51,945 nt of DNA from an uncultured Candidatus Saccharibacteria bacterium (GCA_946480595.1 CAMLKC010000001.1:1-51945); one strand, 5' to 3'. Counted from the stretch's first letter, positions 34,799 through 43,736 are shown. Notes: generated by a model from the sequence alone, not told the origin. Program-made: numbers and translations.

Positions 34799-34836
34799 AT
34801 ACCCCGCCAGCAGTCGCCGGCGGGGTATCGTTCCTT
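34799..34836 (+). terminator. Hairpin terminator of the 34589 gene
   Basis: ATACCCCGCC/GGCGGGGTAT with a 10-nt loop, followed by CGTTCCTTTTA. The U-tract is interrupted. Confidence 0.7.
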
Positions 34837-34850
34837 TTAGGCCTAGTGAG

Positions 34851-35984
34851 TTAGGCTTCGTGTTTGATTTTGCTCACGATTTTCGCGATCGGACGGTCGC
34901 TATTTTTTCGGTTTTCGCGGGCACGTTCAAGATATTCTTCTAATAGCACCTTTAAACAACCGGCAATCGGGATAGAGATAATACCGCCCGCAAGACCAAA
35001 GACATACAAACCAACCGTCACCGAAGCCAACACAGTAAGCGCAGAAAGCTCTAACTTTTTTGACTGGATAGTCGGAGAAATGAAGTTGTTTTCAATCTGC
35101 TGGTACACGATAAAGTACACTGCAAAAATAACACCTGCAGTCACGTTATTCAGAACGAGCAACAGTGAAATAATAATACCCGCAATCGTGGCGCCGAACA
35201 TCGGAATAAGCGATAGGGTAAACGCAATCGCCACTGTCGGCAGCGCCAAATTACTAGGCACGCCTGGAATAAACAGACTCAGCATAAATACCGTCAGGCC
35301 TGCAAGCGCCGCGCCAATACCCGAAACGGTCAACTGTCCCGTGACATATCCTGTCACGACCGTATACATACGGTCAACAAGATTACGGTGGCGTTTCATG
35401 CGGCCTTGATCGTTATAGACTCCCCATAAGCGTTGAAGCCACATCGGCCCTTCCACCAGCATAAGGAACGTAAGCACGAGAACCAGCACTGTCGAGGCAA
35501 ATGTTGCGGCTACGGAGCCAACGCCTGACAGCAGGTTTGAACCTATGCTCGATGCCCAGTGCGTACTATTGTCTTTTACCGACTTAACGAGGTTCTCAAC
35601 CTGCGGTTCCAGGTGGTATTTCTCTACCAGACTGTTAACACCGGCCCACTGCGTCGTAACGCCGTCGACCAGGCTTGGCACGCTCTGGCTAAACTTAGCT
35701 GTCTGCTGCACGATTGGCGGCGCAATCAAAAAGGCAAAAACACCTAACACCGCCAGTACTAATACATACGCGATTGCCGTTCCGCCAACGCGGCTCTTAC
35801 CGGGCAGATGCGTTGCAATATACGTAACAGGTGCATTGAGCGCCAAGGCGAGGAAAAAGGCGACTCCCAAGAGGATAAGTGCGCTGCGTGCGCTGTAGAC
35901 AGCCAGAATAGCAAAAGCGAACCCGATCACTACCAGCCAGAAACGCACGAAAGTTTTTGTGTCGATCTCAATTCGTGTCTTCAT
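34851..35984 (-). CDS. AI-2E family transporter (TqsA/PerM-like)
   Basis: A 377-residue integral membrane protein with about eight helices in the AI-2E pattern: a pair at the N-terminus (FWLVVIGFAFAILAVYSA; LILLGVAFFLALALNAPV), a central soluble stretch (residues 100-170), and closely packed C-terminal helices (NLALPTVAIAFTLSLIPMFG, AGVIFAVYFIVYQQIENNFI). The family includes autoinducer-2 exporters and Na+/H+ antiporters; the substrate is unknown. It converges on the 34589 gene. Confidence 0.88.
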   Translation of the reverse strand: MKTRIEIDTKTFVRFWLVVIGFAFAILAVYSARSALILLGVAFFLALALNAPVTYIATHLPGKSRVGGTAIAYVLVLAVLGVFAFLIAPPIVQQTAKFSQSVPSLVDGVTTQWAGVNSLVEKYHLEPQVENLVKSVKDNSTHWASSIGSNLLSGVGSVAATFASTVLVLVLTFLMLVEGPMWLQRLWGVYNDQGRMKRHRNLVDRMYTVVTGYVTGQLTVSGIGAALAGLTVFMLSLFIPGVPSNLALPTVAIAFTLSLIPMFGATIAGIIISLLLVLNNVTAGVIFAVYFIVYQQIENNFISPTIQSKKLELSALTVLASVTVGLYVFGLAGGIISIPIAGCLKVLLEEYLERARENRKNSDRPIAKIVSKIKHEA

Positions 35985-36071
35985 AGTGATGTCATTATAG
36001 CATCTTTTTTAGTCATCTCTGCAAGCGGTGCCGCGCTAGCTTTGTTATACTAGACCAAAAGGAGACTTATT

Positions 36072-36569
36072 ATGGCGACATTTTCTTTCGATATTGTTTC
36101 GGAATACGACAAAGCGGAAATGAATAATATTTTTGCCGGCACCGAGCGCGAGATCGGCAACAGGTATGACTTTAAAGGGACGCCCGCGGCCATCGAATGG
36201 CTAAACGGCGACAAAACGGGCTTTAAAATCATCGGGGCAAACCAATGGCAGTGCGACGCTATCGTCGATGTTATCCGCAAAAAACTCGCGGCGCGCGAAC
36301 AAAGCGCGAAAGTACTGGATCTCTCCAAAACACCGGTCGAAAGCAACCTTAAGACCACTTGGGAAATTCCGTTCAAACACGGTCTTTCGCAGGACAACGC
36401 TAAAAAGATTACCAAGCAGCTCCGCGACGATGCGCCAAAAGTAAAAGCCCAGATTCAGGGCGATGCCGTCCGGGTCACGAGCAGTAGCAAGGACGAGCTC
36501 CAAAACGTTATTTCACTGCTTCAGGCAAGCGACTTTGAGTTTCCGCTTCAGTTTATCAACTACCGCTAG
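36072..36569 (+). CDS. yajQ: YajQ family cyclic-di-GMP/nucleotide-binding protein
   Basis: A 165-residue two-ferredoxin-fold protein. Signatures are FSFDIVSEYDKAEMNN at the start, IGNRYDFKGTPAAIEW, DDAPKVKAQIQGDAVRVTSS and LQASDFEFPLQFINYR at the end. Relatives bind cyclic-di-GMP or RNA and modulate transcription factors. An AAGGAG site precedes the ATG; a TATACT lies about 20 nt upstream. Confidence 0.93.
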   Translation: MATFSFDIVSEYDKAEMNNIFAGTEREIGNRYDFKGTPAAIEWLNGDKTGFKIIGANQWQCDAIVDVIRKKLAAREQSAKVLDLSKTPVESNLKTTWEIPFKHGLSQDNAKKITKQLRDDAPKVKAQIQGDAVRVTSSSKDELQNVISLLQASDFEFPLQFINYR

Positions 36570-36588
36570 CGTGATATCATAGAGGCAT

Positions 36589-37512
36589 ATGACGAAAAAA
36601 GATTCTCTCGTGACGGTAGACCACTTCCGCATGGATTTTGACAAAACGACGGTTATCAAAGACCTAACATTCGAAGTTAAAAAAGGTGAAACGTTCGGGT
36701 TTCTCGGCAGCAACGGATCAGGCAAAACCACGACCATCCGCGCACTCCTTGGCATCTATCAGCCGACCGGCGGAACGCTCTCCATCGAAGGCAAGCCCTA
36801 CGAAGTCGGCGGACCAGTTCGCCTAGGATACCTACCAGAAGAGCGTGGACTCTACAAAAAAGAAAGCGTCCTCGATACAATGGTGTACTTTGGCCAGCTA
36901 AAAGGCATGTCCCGGCGCGACGCAAAAGAATGGTCGCTTAATTACCTAAAGCGCGTTGATCTCAGCGAAAAAGCAGCCGTCAAACTCGACAAACTCTCTG
37001 GCGGTCAGCAGCAAAAAGTCCAGCTGGGCATTGCTGTCATGAATAAGCCCGACCTGCTTATCCTAGACGAGCCAACAAAAGGTTTCGACCCAGTCAACCG
37101 GCGTCTGCTTATGGATATCATCGAGGAGCACCAACAAAAGGGCGCCACGGTGATTTTTGTCACCCACCAAATGGAAGAAGTCGAACGCCTTTGTGACAGA
37201 ATCCTACTCCTCAAAGACGGCCGTAGCCGCCTATACGGCACCATCAACGAGGTGAAAGAGGAGTTCGGTGGCAAAGTTATCGAGGTAGTCTCGACAGACC
37301 CCGTTCCAGAAAACGACAAGCTCTACACCATCAAGCGCCGGGAAGGCAAGGTAACGACACTCGAGCCAAGCGGTGACCTATTTGCCATCCAGCGTTCACT
37401 AACCAGCGCCGGTGTGGCATGCGAACGATTTGAGCTGAAACGCCCATCACTCGACGATATCTTTGTTTCTATTTACGGCAAGACAGAAAAGGGGGAGACC
37501 TACCATGCATAA
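36589..37512 (+). CDS. ABC transporter ATP-binding protein (NatA-like)
   Basis: A 307-residue ATPase. Walker A FLGSNGSGKTTTIRAL, the signature KLSGGQQQKVQLGIA and Walker B LLILDEPTKGFDPVNRR are intact. A C-terminal extension follows (YTIKRREGKVTTLEPSGDLF), as in Na+-exporter and drug-type ATPases. Its last 8 nt overlap the permease start. TATCAT ends 8 nt before the ATG and is a possible leaderless promoter. Confidence 0.93.
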   Translation: MTKKDSLVTVDHFRMDFDKTTVIKDLTFEVKKGETFGFLGSNGSGKTTTIRALLGIYQPTGGTLSIEGKPYEVGGPVRLGYLPEERGLYKKESVLDTMVYFGQLKGMSRRDAKEWSLNYLKRVDLSEKAAVKLDKLSGGQQQKVQLGIAVMNKPDLLILDEPTKGFDPVNRRLLMDIIEEHQQKGATVIFVTHQMEEVERLCDRILLLKDGRSRLYGTINEVKEEFGGKVIEVVSTDPVPENDKLYTIKRREGKVTTLEPSGDLFAIQRSLTSAGVACERFELKRPSLDDIFVSIYGKTEKGETYHA

Positions 37513-38716
37513 CTTAGGCACCGTCATTCGGTTTGAGATCGTCCGCACGCTCAAAAAACGCAGCTTCTGGATTGCGGCACTAGCCGTTCCGACGATTGTT
37601 GCTGCTGTAGGTGCGATCATCTTTTTCTCGAACCAAACCACTAGCACCGAAAGCCAGAACCTTGCCAACGAACAGTATTCGTTCGGAGTGACTGACGATT
37701 CGCGCCTTATTTCGCCGCAAATACTAAAGGCAGTGGGCGCCTCGCAAATTGCCGACCGCAGTGCGGGTATTAAAGCCACCAAAGATGGCAAGCTCGACGC
37801 GTACTTCTACTACCCAGCAGACGTCACCAAACAACCGGTGCAAATTTATGGAAAAGAAGTTGGCATTTTTAAAGACAGCCGTTATGAAGAGCTCGCCAGC
37901 CAGCTGCTTATCCAGTCAGCCGCGGCCAAAACCGACCCTAGCCTACGGGCAATCCTGCAAAATAAGATCAACTTTTCGGCGACCACCTATACCGACGGTG
38001 CCGAGGACAAAGGGTTCCTTAAGCTGATTGCACCGGGTATATTCCTTGTTCTGTTTTACTTCATGATCGCCACGTTTGGCAGCCAAATCCTGACCAGCGT
38101 AACCGAGGAAAAAGAAAACCGCGTCATCGAGATGATTCTGGCAACCATCAAACCGACAACACTGCTGGTTGGCAAATTGTTGTCACTTGTCGTTCTGGCA
38201 TTCATTCAGATGGCCGTTATTCTCGTGCCCGTCATCGTTGGCTATCTGGTATTCAAGAACCAGTTATCGCTGCCCTCGCTCGACCTTTCGTCACTGCCGC
38301 TTGACCCGCTGGCAATCGGCCTCGGCGCGTCTATCTTCATCGTCAGCTTCCTGATGTACACCGGTATTCTCATGACACTTGGCGCCGCAATGCCGACAGC
38401 AAAAGAAGCCGGCGGTTTCTTCGGTGCCGTCATGGCACTCACATTCGGACCACTGTATGCCGCACCGCTCTTTATTTCGGCACCGCATTCGGTGATCGTA
38501 CAGATTCTTAGTTATTTTCCGCTTACCGCGCCGATCCCACTACTCCTAAGGAATGCTGTAGGCAACCTAGAGCTTATACCTGCGCTCATTTCGCTGGCAC
38601 TACTTATCATCACGACTGCACTAACAGTGCGGATCGGGGTACGGATATTCCGTTTTGGCGCGCTGGAATACAGCCGAAAACTCAGCATAAAAGAAGTACT
38701 TAAGCGTAAGTCCTAA
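37505..38716 (+). CDS. ABC-2 type permease (NatB-like)
   Basis: A 403-residue permease. It has an N-terminal helix (SFWIAALAVPTIVAAVGAII), an extracytoplasmic domain of about 150 residues, and then five to six helices containing the ABC-2 pattern (GIFLVLFYFMIATFGSQIL, VTEEKENRVIEMILATIKPT, LLVGKLLSLVVLAFIQMAVI). NatAB-type exporters extrude Na+ or drugs. The start at 37505 is inside the end of the ATPase gene; the frame is open further upstream but lacks a ribosome site. Confidence 0.9.
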   Translation: MHNLGTVIRFEIVRTLKKRSFWIAALAVPTIVAAVGAIIFFSNQTTSTESQNLANEQYSFGVTDDSRLISPQILKAVGASQIADRSAGIKATKDGKLDAYFYYPADVTKQPVQIYGKEVGIFKDSRYEELASQLLIQSAAAKTDPSLRAILQNKINFSATTYTDGAEDKGFLKLIAPGIFLVLFYFMIATFGSQILTSVTEEKENRVIEMILATIKPTTLLVGKLLSLVVLAFIQMAVILVPVIVGYLVFKNQLSLPSLDLSSLPLDPLAIGLGASIFIVSFLMYTGILMTLGAAMPTAKEAGGFFGAVMALTFGPLYAAPLFISAPHSVIVQILSYFPLTAPIPLLLRNAVGNLELIPALISLALLIITTALTVRIGVRIFRFGALEYSRKLSIKEVLKRKS

Positions 38717-38721
38717 GGGGC

Positions 38722-38862
38722 TTACGAGAACGTAACGATTACCGCAAGAAGTACGAGGGTAACTGCCGATAATGCAGCGATGGCGAACGTCATCTTGTTC
38801 GGCTCGAAAGCTTCTTTTTTGTGCGCGGGTTTGTTCGTTTTTTTGGCTGTACGTTTGGTCAT
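38722..38862 (-). CDS. Small single-helix membrane protein (46 residues)
   Basis: A short minus-strand frame with a basic N-terminus (TKRTAKKTNKPAHKKEAF) and one membrane helix (FAIAALSAVTLVLLAVIVTF) ending at the stop. I do not recognise it. Support is the promoter TTGTCG-17-TACACT, whose -10 ends exactly 7 nt before the ATG, as at other genes of this window. It lies between the NatB-like permease and the divergent HxlR gene. Confidence 0.6.
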   Translation of the reverse strand: MTKRTAKKTNKPAHKKEAFEPNKMTFAIAALSAVTLVLLAVIVTFS

Positions 38863-38869
38863 ACGCTTT

Positions 38870-38898
38870 AGTGTAACGCAATGATGCTTATGCGACAA
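38870..38898 (-). promoter_or_regulatory. Promoter of the 46-residue membrane protein
   Basis: Minus strand: TTGTCG (38893-38898), a 17-nt spacer and TACACT (38870-38875). Confidence 0.6.
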
Positions 38899-38906
38899 TA
38901 AGCGGT

Positions 38907-38935
38907 TTGACTCTATGTGCTAGACAATGTATAGT
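38907..38935 (+). promoter_or_regulatory. Promoter of the HxlR gene at 38943 (leaderless)
   Basis: TTGACT (38907-38912), a 17-nt spacer and TATAGT (38930-38935). The ATG follows after 7 nt. Confidence 0.7.
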
Positions 38936-38942
38936 ATAGGTT

Positions 38943-39263
38943 ATGAATACAACAGTAGAGCAAGTCGGCTGCGTCAAGGCAGCAACCGATATCCTGGGAG
39001 ACAAATGGACACCGCTTCTGCTTCGTTATTTTCTTAACGAGAACACCGTTCGTTTTTGCCAACTGCAAGATTCGACTGGCGGCATTAACCCCCGTACGCT
39101 TTCAGCCCGCCTGGCATCGCTCGAGCAATCGGGCGTTATCGAAAAACTCTCTGCCGGCGGCAACCGCTGCGAGTACCGCCTGACAGAAAAGGGACGCGAC
39201 CTCATGCCGATTCTTCAAGACATGCAAGCCTGGGGTGAAAAGTACGACCCAGCCACGGTTTAA
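38943..39263 (+). CDS. HxlR family transcriptional regulator
   Basis: A 106-residue winged-helix regulator: CVKAATDILGDKWTPLLLRY, FCQLQDSTGGINPRTLSARL and the wing EYRLTEKGRDLMPILQDMQA. The first cysteine (residue 10) sits where HxlR/HypR-type regulators carry a redox-sensing Cys. It precedes a two-component and ABC transporter cluster by 36 nt and may regulate it or itself. Confidence 0.88.
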   Translation: MNTTVEQVGCVKAATDILGDKWTPLLLRYFLNENTVRFCQLQDSTGGINPRTLSARLASLEQSGVIEKLSAGGNRCEYRLTEKGRDLMPILQDMQAWGEKYDPATV

Positions 39264-39299
39264 GATTCATTTCAGCAAATTTAGCTAGAATATGACAGT

Positions 39300-39977
39300 A
39301 TGAGAGTTTTACTGATTGAAGATGAACACAAGATTGCCCGCGCTCTCAAAAAAGCGCTCGAGCAAGAGAGCTATGCCGTCGATGTCGCCTACGATGGTGA
39401 CGAAGGACATGCCATGGCGACGACCGAGCCGTACGATGTTGCCATTATTGACCGGATGCTTCCGGGTGAATACGACGGCATCGCCATTATAAAAGCCATG
39501 CGTGACGCCAAGATCCATACACCGGTGCTTATTCTGACCGCCATCGGCAGCGTTAAAGACCGCACCAATGGCCTGGACAGTGGAGCAGACGATTACATGG
39601 TCAAGCCCTTCGCCCTCGAAGAGCTGCTAGCCAGAGTCCGCGCACTCCTCCGTAGGCCAAAAGAGCAGCAGTCCACCATTCTTAGCGCAGGCGACCTGAC
39701 GCTCAACACCGTCACCTACGAAGTGAAACGGGGAGACGCAGCCATCCAGCTGACCGGCAAAGAATTCGCCCTGCTGGAGTACCTTCTGCGAAACCAGGGA
39801 CGACCGCTGCCAAAAGAGCTCATTATTGCACACGTCTGGGACTACGATGCCGACATTCTGCCCAATACCGTCGAGGTGTATATTAAATACCTGCGCGCCA
39901 AAATCGACCAGCCATTTCCAAAGCCGCTCATTCACACCGTCCGTGGGTTTGGCTATAAATTACAGGACATGAACTAG
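39300..39977 (+). CDS. OmpR family response regulator
   Basis: A 225-residue regulator. The receiver has the acidic pair LIEDEHK, the phospho-Asp in AIIDRMLPGEYDG and Lys in YMVKPFALEELLARV. The winged-helix output domain follows (IQLTGKEFALLEYLLRNQGR, TVEVYIKYLRAKI, HTVRGFGYKL). TAGAAT ends 8 nt before the ATG. Next to the kinase at 39980. Confidence 0.95.
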   Translation: MRVLLIEDEHKIARALKKALEQESYAVDVAYDGDEGHAMATTEPYDVAIIDRMLPGEYDGIAIIKAMRDAKIHTPVLILTAIGSVKDRTNGLDSGADDYMVKPFALEELLARVRALLRRPKEQQSTILSAGDLTLNTVTYEVKRGDAAIQLTGKEFALLEYLLRNQGRPLPKELIIAHVWDYDADILPNTVEVYIKYLRAKIDQPFPKPLIHTVRGFGYKLQDMN

Positions 39978-39979
39978 CA

Positions 39980-40996
39980 GTGTTTAAATCAGCCACGCTA
40001 AAACTAACCACTTGGTATCTTGGTATCCTTATTGCCATCAGCCTGTTGTTTAGCGTGGTTATTTATTCAATTGCTTCGTCGGAAGTAGGAAACCGTATCG
40101 GCTATTTCCGGTCCGCCCCGCAGCTGAGTTTCAATATTAACAACTCGACCGTTTTCGATAATTACCGTGAACTACAGATCCATACGGCCGAGAAAAACCT
40201 TATTACTTCTCTTGTCATTACTAACATATGTATTTGGATTGCTGGCGGCATCGGCAGTTATTATCTTGCCCGGCGTACGCTCGAGCCAATCGAAGAGGCA
40301 CATGACGCGCAGTCGCGCTTTACCAGCGACGCCAGCCACGAGCTCCGCACACCACTTGCCAGCATGAAAACAGAGATCGAGGTGGCGCTTCGCGACGCCA
40401 ATGTCACCAAGCCAGAAATGCGCGAGATTCTGGAGAGCAACCTAGAAGAAGTAAACAAACTCAGCAACCTGTCACATATGCTGCTGCAGCTCTCACGGCT
40501 CGACCACGACAACATCGTACAGGAAAAAGTACCGCTCGCAGAAACAGCCGCCTCAGTTATCGAGCGGCTAAACAAAAAGCAGGACCGCATTAAATTTAAC
40601 GGCAGCAAGTCGTCGCATGCCGTCCTTGCAAATACTTCCAGCGTCGAAGAGCTGCTAGCGATTCTTCTCGACAACGCCCTCAAATATAGTCCCGAAGATT
40701 CAAAAGTCATCGTTAATCCGCTCCATAAAAAAGGCATGGCCGGGTTTGAGGTTATTAATACGGGCGAGGGAATAGCCCCCGACGTTCTTCCGCATATCTT
40801 CGACAGGTTTTATCGCGCCGACACCTCGCGCACCGGCGGCACTAAAAAGGGCTACGGGCTCGGCTTGGCACTTGCTAAAAAGATTGTCGAGCTTAACAAA
40901 GGTGAACTGTCGGTTAGCAGCGCACCAAATCAGCCGACGACCTTCAAAGTTCTTCTGCCAATTTTCAGCTTAGACAAAGCCAAAAATCAGCAATAA
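39980..40996 (+). CDS. Sensor histidine kinase
   Basis: A 338-residue kinase with two membrane helices (TTWYLGILIAISLLFSVVIY; IWIAGGIGSYYLARRTL) around a small extracellular loop of about 50 residues. The H box is SRFTSDASHELRTPLASMK, the N box ELLAILLDNALKYS, and GYGLGLALAKKIVEL follows. The GTG start lies 2 nt after the regulator gene. The pair likely controls the permease-ATPase genes directly downstream, as in BceRS- or MacB-type peptide stress systems; this is inferred from position. Confidence 0.93.
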   Translation: MFKSATLKLTTWYLGILIAISLLFSVVIYSIASSEVGNRIGYFRSAPQLSFNINNSTVFDNYRELQIHTAEKNLITSLVITNICIWIAGGIGSYYLARRTLEPIEEAHDAQSRFTSDASHELRTPLASMKTEIEVALRDANVTKPEMREILESNLEEVNKLSNLSHMLLQLSRLDHDNIVQEKVPLAETAASVIERLNKKQDRIKFNGSKSSHAVLANTSSVEELLAILLDNALKYSPEDSKVIVNPLHKKGMAGFEVINTGEGIAPDVLPHIFDRFYRADTSRTGGTKKGYGLGLALAKKIVELNKGELSVSSAPNQPTTFKVLLPIFSLDKAKNQQ

Positions 40997-41038
40997 CACG
41001 TATAGTCACGACGTCAACCCATAATACAAGGAGACGTC

Positions 41039-42397
41039 ATGAACGTACTAACCAGGGGCGTACGCAACGCGTTACGCAGCCCGCTGCGCTCAATCAGCGT
41101 CATCATTATGCTTGCCATCAGCATCTGCCTGATACTAGCAATGATGGTTGCGCGATCGAGTGTCAACGCTAAAATCGACGAGGTAAAAGCCTCGGTGGCG
41201 ACAAAAGTTTCCATCAGTCCGGCAGGAGTCAGCGGCGGTTTCGGCGGAGGCGACCCGCTCACCGCAGCCCAAATTAAGAAAATAAAAGACACGGCACACG
41301 TCGATAGTGTCGTATCCACACTGACCGATCAGCTCAGTGCCGACGATACTAGCCTGACACCGTCGTTCGAACTAGGCAGCATCGGCAAGCGCTTTGCAGG
41401 CGGCAGAGGCTCCGGGCCTGTCGTCATGTTCAAATCGGCCGACGGTACATCGGGCGAAGCTCCCAAACCGCGAACTGTCATCACAGGCACCAGCGACCCC
41501 TCGACCGTCATTGACAGCGACAAGCTGACCAGCGGCAGCATGATCGATGGAAATAACAGTGACTATACCGCCCTCGTCGGTAAAACCCTTGCCGATAAAA
41601 ATAAGCTTGAGGTAGGCGATACATTCACCGCCTATGGCAAAAAGATCACCGTCGCAGGTATCTACAAAAGCGACAACCAGTTTGAAAACAACGGGCTGAT
41701 CATGCCGATCGCCACCGTCCAAAAGCTCACCGACCAAGCTGGCGCCGCAACAGCAGCAACCGTCACGGTTGATAGCAGTGACAATGTTTCCTCAACGGTC
41801 GCAGCTCTTAAAAGCGCACTCGGTGACAAAGCAGATATCACCAGCCAGGAAGACCAGGCAAAAGACAGCCTTGCGCCACTTGAAAGCATAGCCAGCCTTG
41901 CGACGGCAGGTGTCATTGGCGCCAGTGTTGCCGGAGCGGTTATCGTTCTGCTTTCCATGATTATGGTCGTGCGCGAACGACGCCGTGAGATCGGAGTGAT
42001 TAAAGCAATTGGTGGAACCAACGCCAAGGTCATTGTCCAGTTCGTTACCGAAGCACTCACGTTAACTATCGTCGGCGGTATCTTAGGACTTGCGCTTGGC
42101 ATACTGACAAGCGGACCGCTTACCAAATCATTGGTGTCAAATTCAGACACTGACGGCCCAAGCCTTTCCGCCGGGCCAAGTAATAGCACAAACGGCCCAC
42201 GCGCTATGCGAAGCGGCGGCCTTCGCGGCATCAGTGACCAGCTCGGCACCAATATCAAAGACGTCACCAGTACGCTAACGCTAGAAATCATGCTTGAGAG
42301 TATCGGCATCATATTACTTATCGCCATTATCGGCAGCGCCGTTCCAGCTTGGGCAATTGCCCGCGTTCGTCCGGCGGAAGTACTAAGGACGGAGTAA
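41039..42397 (+). CDS. ABC transporter permease (MacB/FtsX type)
   Basis: A 452-residue permease. It has an N-terminal helix (ISVIIMLAISICLILAMMVA), an extracytoplasmic domain of about 230 residues (Gly/Ser-rich start GVSGGFGGGDP), then three helices (VIGASVAGAVIVLLSMIMVV followed by RRREIGVIKAIGGTNAK; ALTLTIVGGILGLALGIL; LESIGIILLIAIIGSAVP AWA), the FtsX signature. AAGGAG ribosome site. Co-oriented with its ATPase. Confidence 0.93.
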   Translation: MNVLTRGVRNALRSPLRSISVIIMLAISICLILAMMVARSSVNAKIDEVKASVATKVSISPAGVSGGFGGGDPLTAAQIKKIKDTAHVDSVVSTLTDQLSADDTSLTPSFELGSIGKRFAGGRGSGPVVMFKSADGTSGEAPKPRTVITGTSDPSTVIDSDKLTSGSMIDGNNSDYTALVGKTLADKNKLEVGDTFTAYGKKITVAGIYKSDNQFENNGLIMPIATVQKLTDQAGAATAATVTVDSSDNVSSTVAALKSALGDKADITSQEDQAKDSLAPLESIASLATAGVIGASVAGAVIVLLSMIMVVRERRREIGVIKAIGGTNAKVIVQFVTEALTLTIVGGILGLALGILTSGPLTKSLVSNSDTDGPSLSAGPSNSTNGPRAMRSGGLRGISDQLGTNIKDVTSTLTLEIMLESIGIILLIAIIGSAVPAWAIARVRPAEVLRTE

Positions 42398-42406
42398 AGG
42401 AGAATC

Positions 42407-43084
42407 ATGTTAGCAGTTAAAAACCTCACGAAAACATTTCAGGCAGCCCATGGCCCTGTTCATGCGCTAAACGATGTTTCATTCCGCGTTGAAACGGGTG
42501 AATTCGCCTCGATCATCGGCAAGAGCGGCAGTGGCAAGTCCACACTGCTCAGCTTACTTGGCGCGCTCGACTCACCGACAGAAGGGGAGATCGTCGTTGA
42601 CGACATTGACATCGCCGCGCTCGCCGCACGAGAACAAACGCAATACCGCGCACACAAGATTGGTTTTGTATTCCAGCATTACAATCTCATTCCAAATCTT
42701 AGCGCCCTGGAAAACGTCGCGCTCGCACTAGAATTCGGCGGCGTAAAAAGCACGCACGAACGGCAGAGTAGGGCGGCGGAGCTGTTAGAGGCAGTCGGTA
42801 TAGATGCCGACGAACAACTTCGAAAACCCGCCCGTCTCAGTGGCGGGCAACAGCAACGAGTTTCTATTGCACGGGCGCTTGCCAATAACCCGGCTGTTGT
42901 CTTGGCCGACGAGCCTACTGGAAACCTCGACAGCGAAAACGGCAAAAAGATTTTCGACCTTCTTCACAGTCTTTCACGCAGCCAAAATACCACTATTCTG
43001 GCTGTCACGCATGACCTGGATATTGCCGGCAAAACCGACCGCACATTTACACTAAAGGACGGCAAAATCGTTTCCACAAAATAG
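42407..43084 (+). CDS. ABC transporter ATP-binding protein (LolD/MacB type)
   Basis: A 225-residue ATPase. Walker A IIGKSGSGKSTLLSLLG, signature RLSGGQQQRVSIARAL and Walker B VVLADEPTGNLDSENGK are all present. It works with the preceding permease; the pair may export a lipid or peptide or act as a mechanotransmitter. AAAGGAG ribosome site. Confidence 0.94.
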   Translation: MLAVKNLTKTFQAAHGPVHALNDVSFRVETGEFASIIGKSGSGKSTLLSLLGALDSPTEGEIVVDDIDIAALAAREQTQYRAHKIGFVFQHYNLIPNLSALENVALALEFGGVKSTHERQSRAAELLEAVGIDADEQLRKPARLSGGQQQRVSIARALANNPAVVLADEPTGNLDSENGKKIFDLLHSLSRSQNTTILAVTHDLDIAGKTDRTFTLKDGKIVSTK

Positions 43085-43143
43085 CGTCGTGCTTTTAGCA
43101 ACAGTGCCTTATTTTAAGAAATGGCTCAGAAAAGGAGTGCATA

Positions 43144-43218
43144 ATGCAAATGTACGCAGAGGGGCAAACAAACACCGCCCGGGAGCGTCAAAAACAAAAG
43201 AAGGAGGACAGAAAATGA
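43144..43218 (+). CDS. Upstream leader ORF (24 codons) overlapping the Gre-like gene
   Basis: ATG 43144 follows a strong AAAAGGAG site. The product is hydrophilic (QMYAEGQTNTARERQKQK...). The TGA overlaps the next ATG as AATGA, the classic coupling overlap. The GGAGG ribosome site of the next gene lies inside this ORF. Confidence 0.5.
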   Translation: MQMYAEGQTNTARERQKQKKEDRK

Positions 43219-43682
43219 ACTCTAGAAAAACCATTTACCTTAGTAAAAAAGGCATGAAAGAGCTAAAAAAGACCATCGCACGGTTGGAGCGCGAAAAGCA
43301 CGAGGCGTACATGCGCCTGCGTGAAATGGACAAGACCGACAGCCGCGACGAACGGTTTGCACGCATCCAGCTGATGTCGGCTATCGAGGCGCTCGAAAGC
43401 GAACTCACCGAAAAACAGGCGACCCTCAGCACCGCCAAGCTATTCCCACGCAAGCGCGACGCGCTGAAAGTCGCTATTGGCTCGGTGGTTGATCTTCTTG
43501 ATACGAGCGGCCGCGTCATCCGCTACACGCTGGTCGAGAGCATCGAGGCCAACCCGAGCGACGGCCGCATCTCCGTCAGGAGTCCGCTCGGCCAAAGCCT
43601 CGTAGGCAAGCAGATCCAGGATGTCGTCGAGTGGTCGGCAGGCATGCAGACCAAACGCCTGCAGCTCATCGGAATAGGGTAG
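43215..43682 (+). CDS. GreA/GreB-like transcription factor
   Basis: A 155-residue protein with the Gre architecture: an N-terminal coiled coil (KKGMKELKKTIARLEREKHE ... ALESELTEKQATLSTAKLF) and a C-terminal FKBP-like domain (AIGSVVDLLDTSGRVIRYTL, ISVRSPLGQSLVGKQIQDVV). Gre factors enter the RNA polymerase secondary channel to rescue backtracked complexes. The tip acidic pair of canonical GreA is not clearly aligned (MDKTDSRDERF), so it could be a Gre-like anti-factor. AAGGAGG site before ATG 43215. Confidence 0.85.
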   Translation: MNSRKTIYLSKKGMKELKKTIARLEREKHEAYMRLREMDKTDSRDERFARIQLMSAIEALESELTEKQATLSTAKLFPRKRDALKVAIGSVVDLLDTSGRVIRYTLVESIEANPSDGRISVRSPLGQSLVGKQIQDVVEWSAGMQTKRLQLIGIG

Positions 43683-43700
43683 CGACCCTTACATTCATAA

Positions 43701-43733
43701 GAGCGAAGCAACTGACGCTTCGCTCTTTTAGTT
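43701..43733 (+). terminator. Intrinsic terminator of the Gre-like gene
   Basis: GAGCGAAGC/GCTTCGCTC followed by TTTTAGTTT. The next promoter's TATAAT begins 4 nt later. Confidence 0.88.
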
Positions 43734-43736
43734 TGC

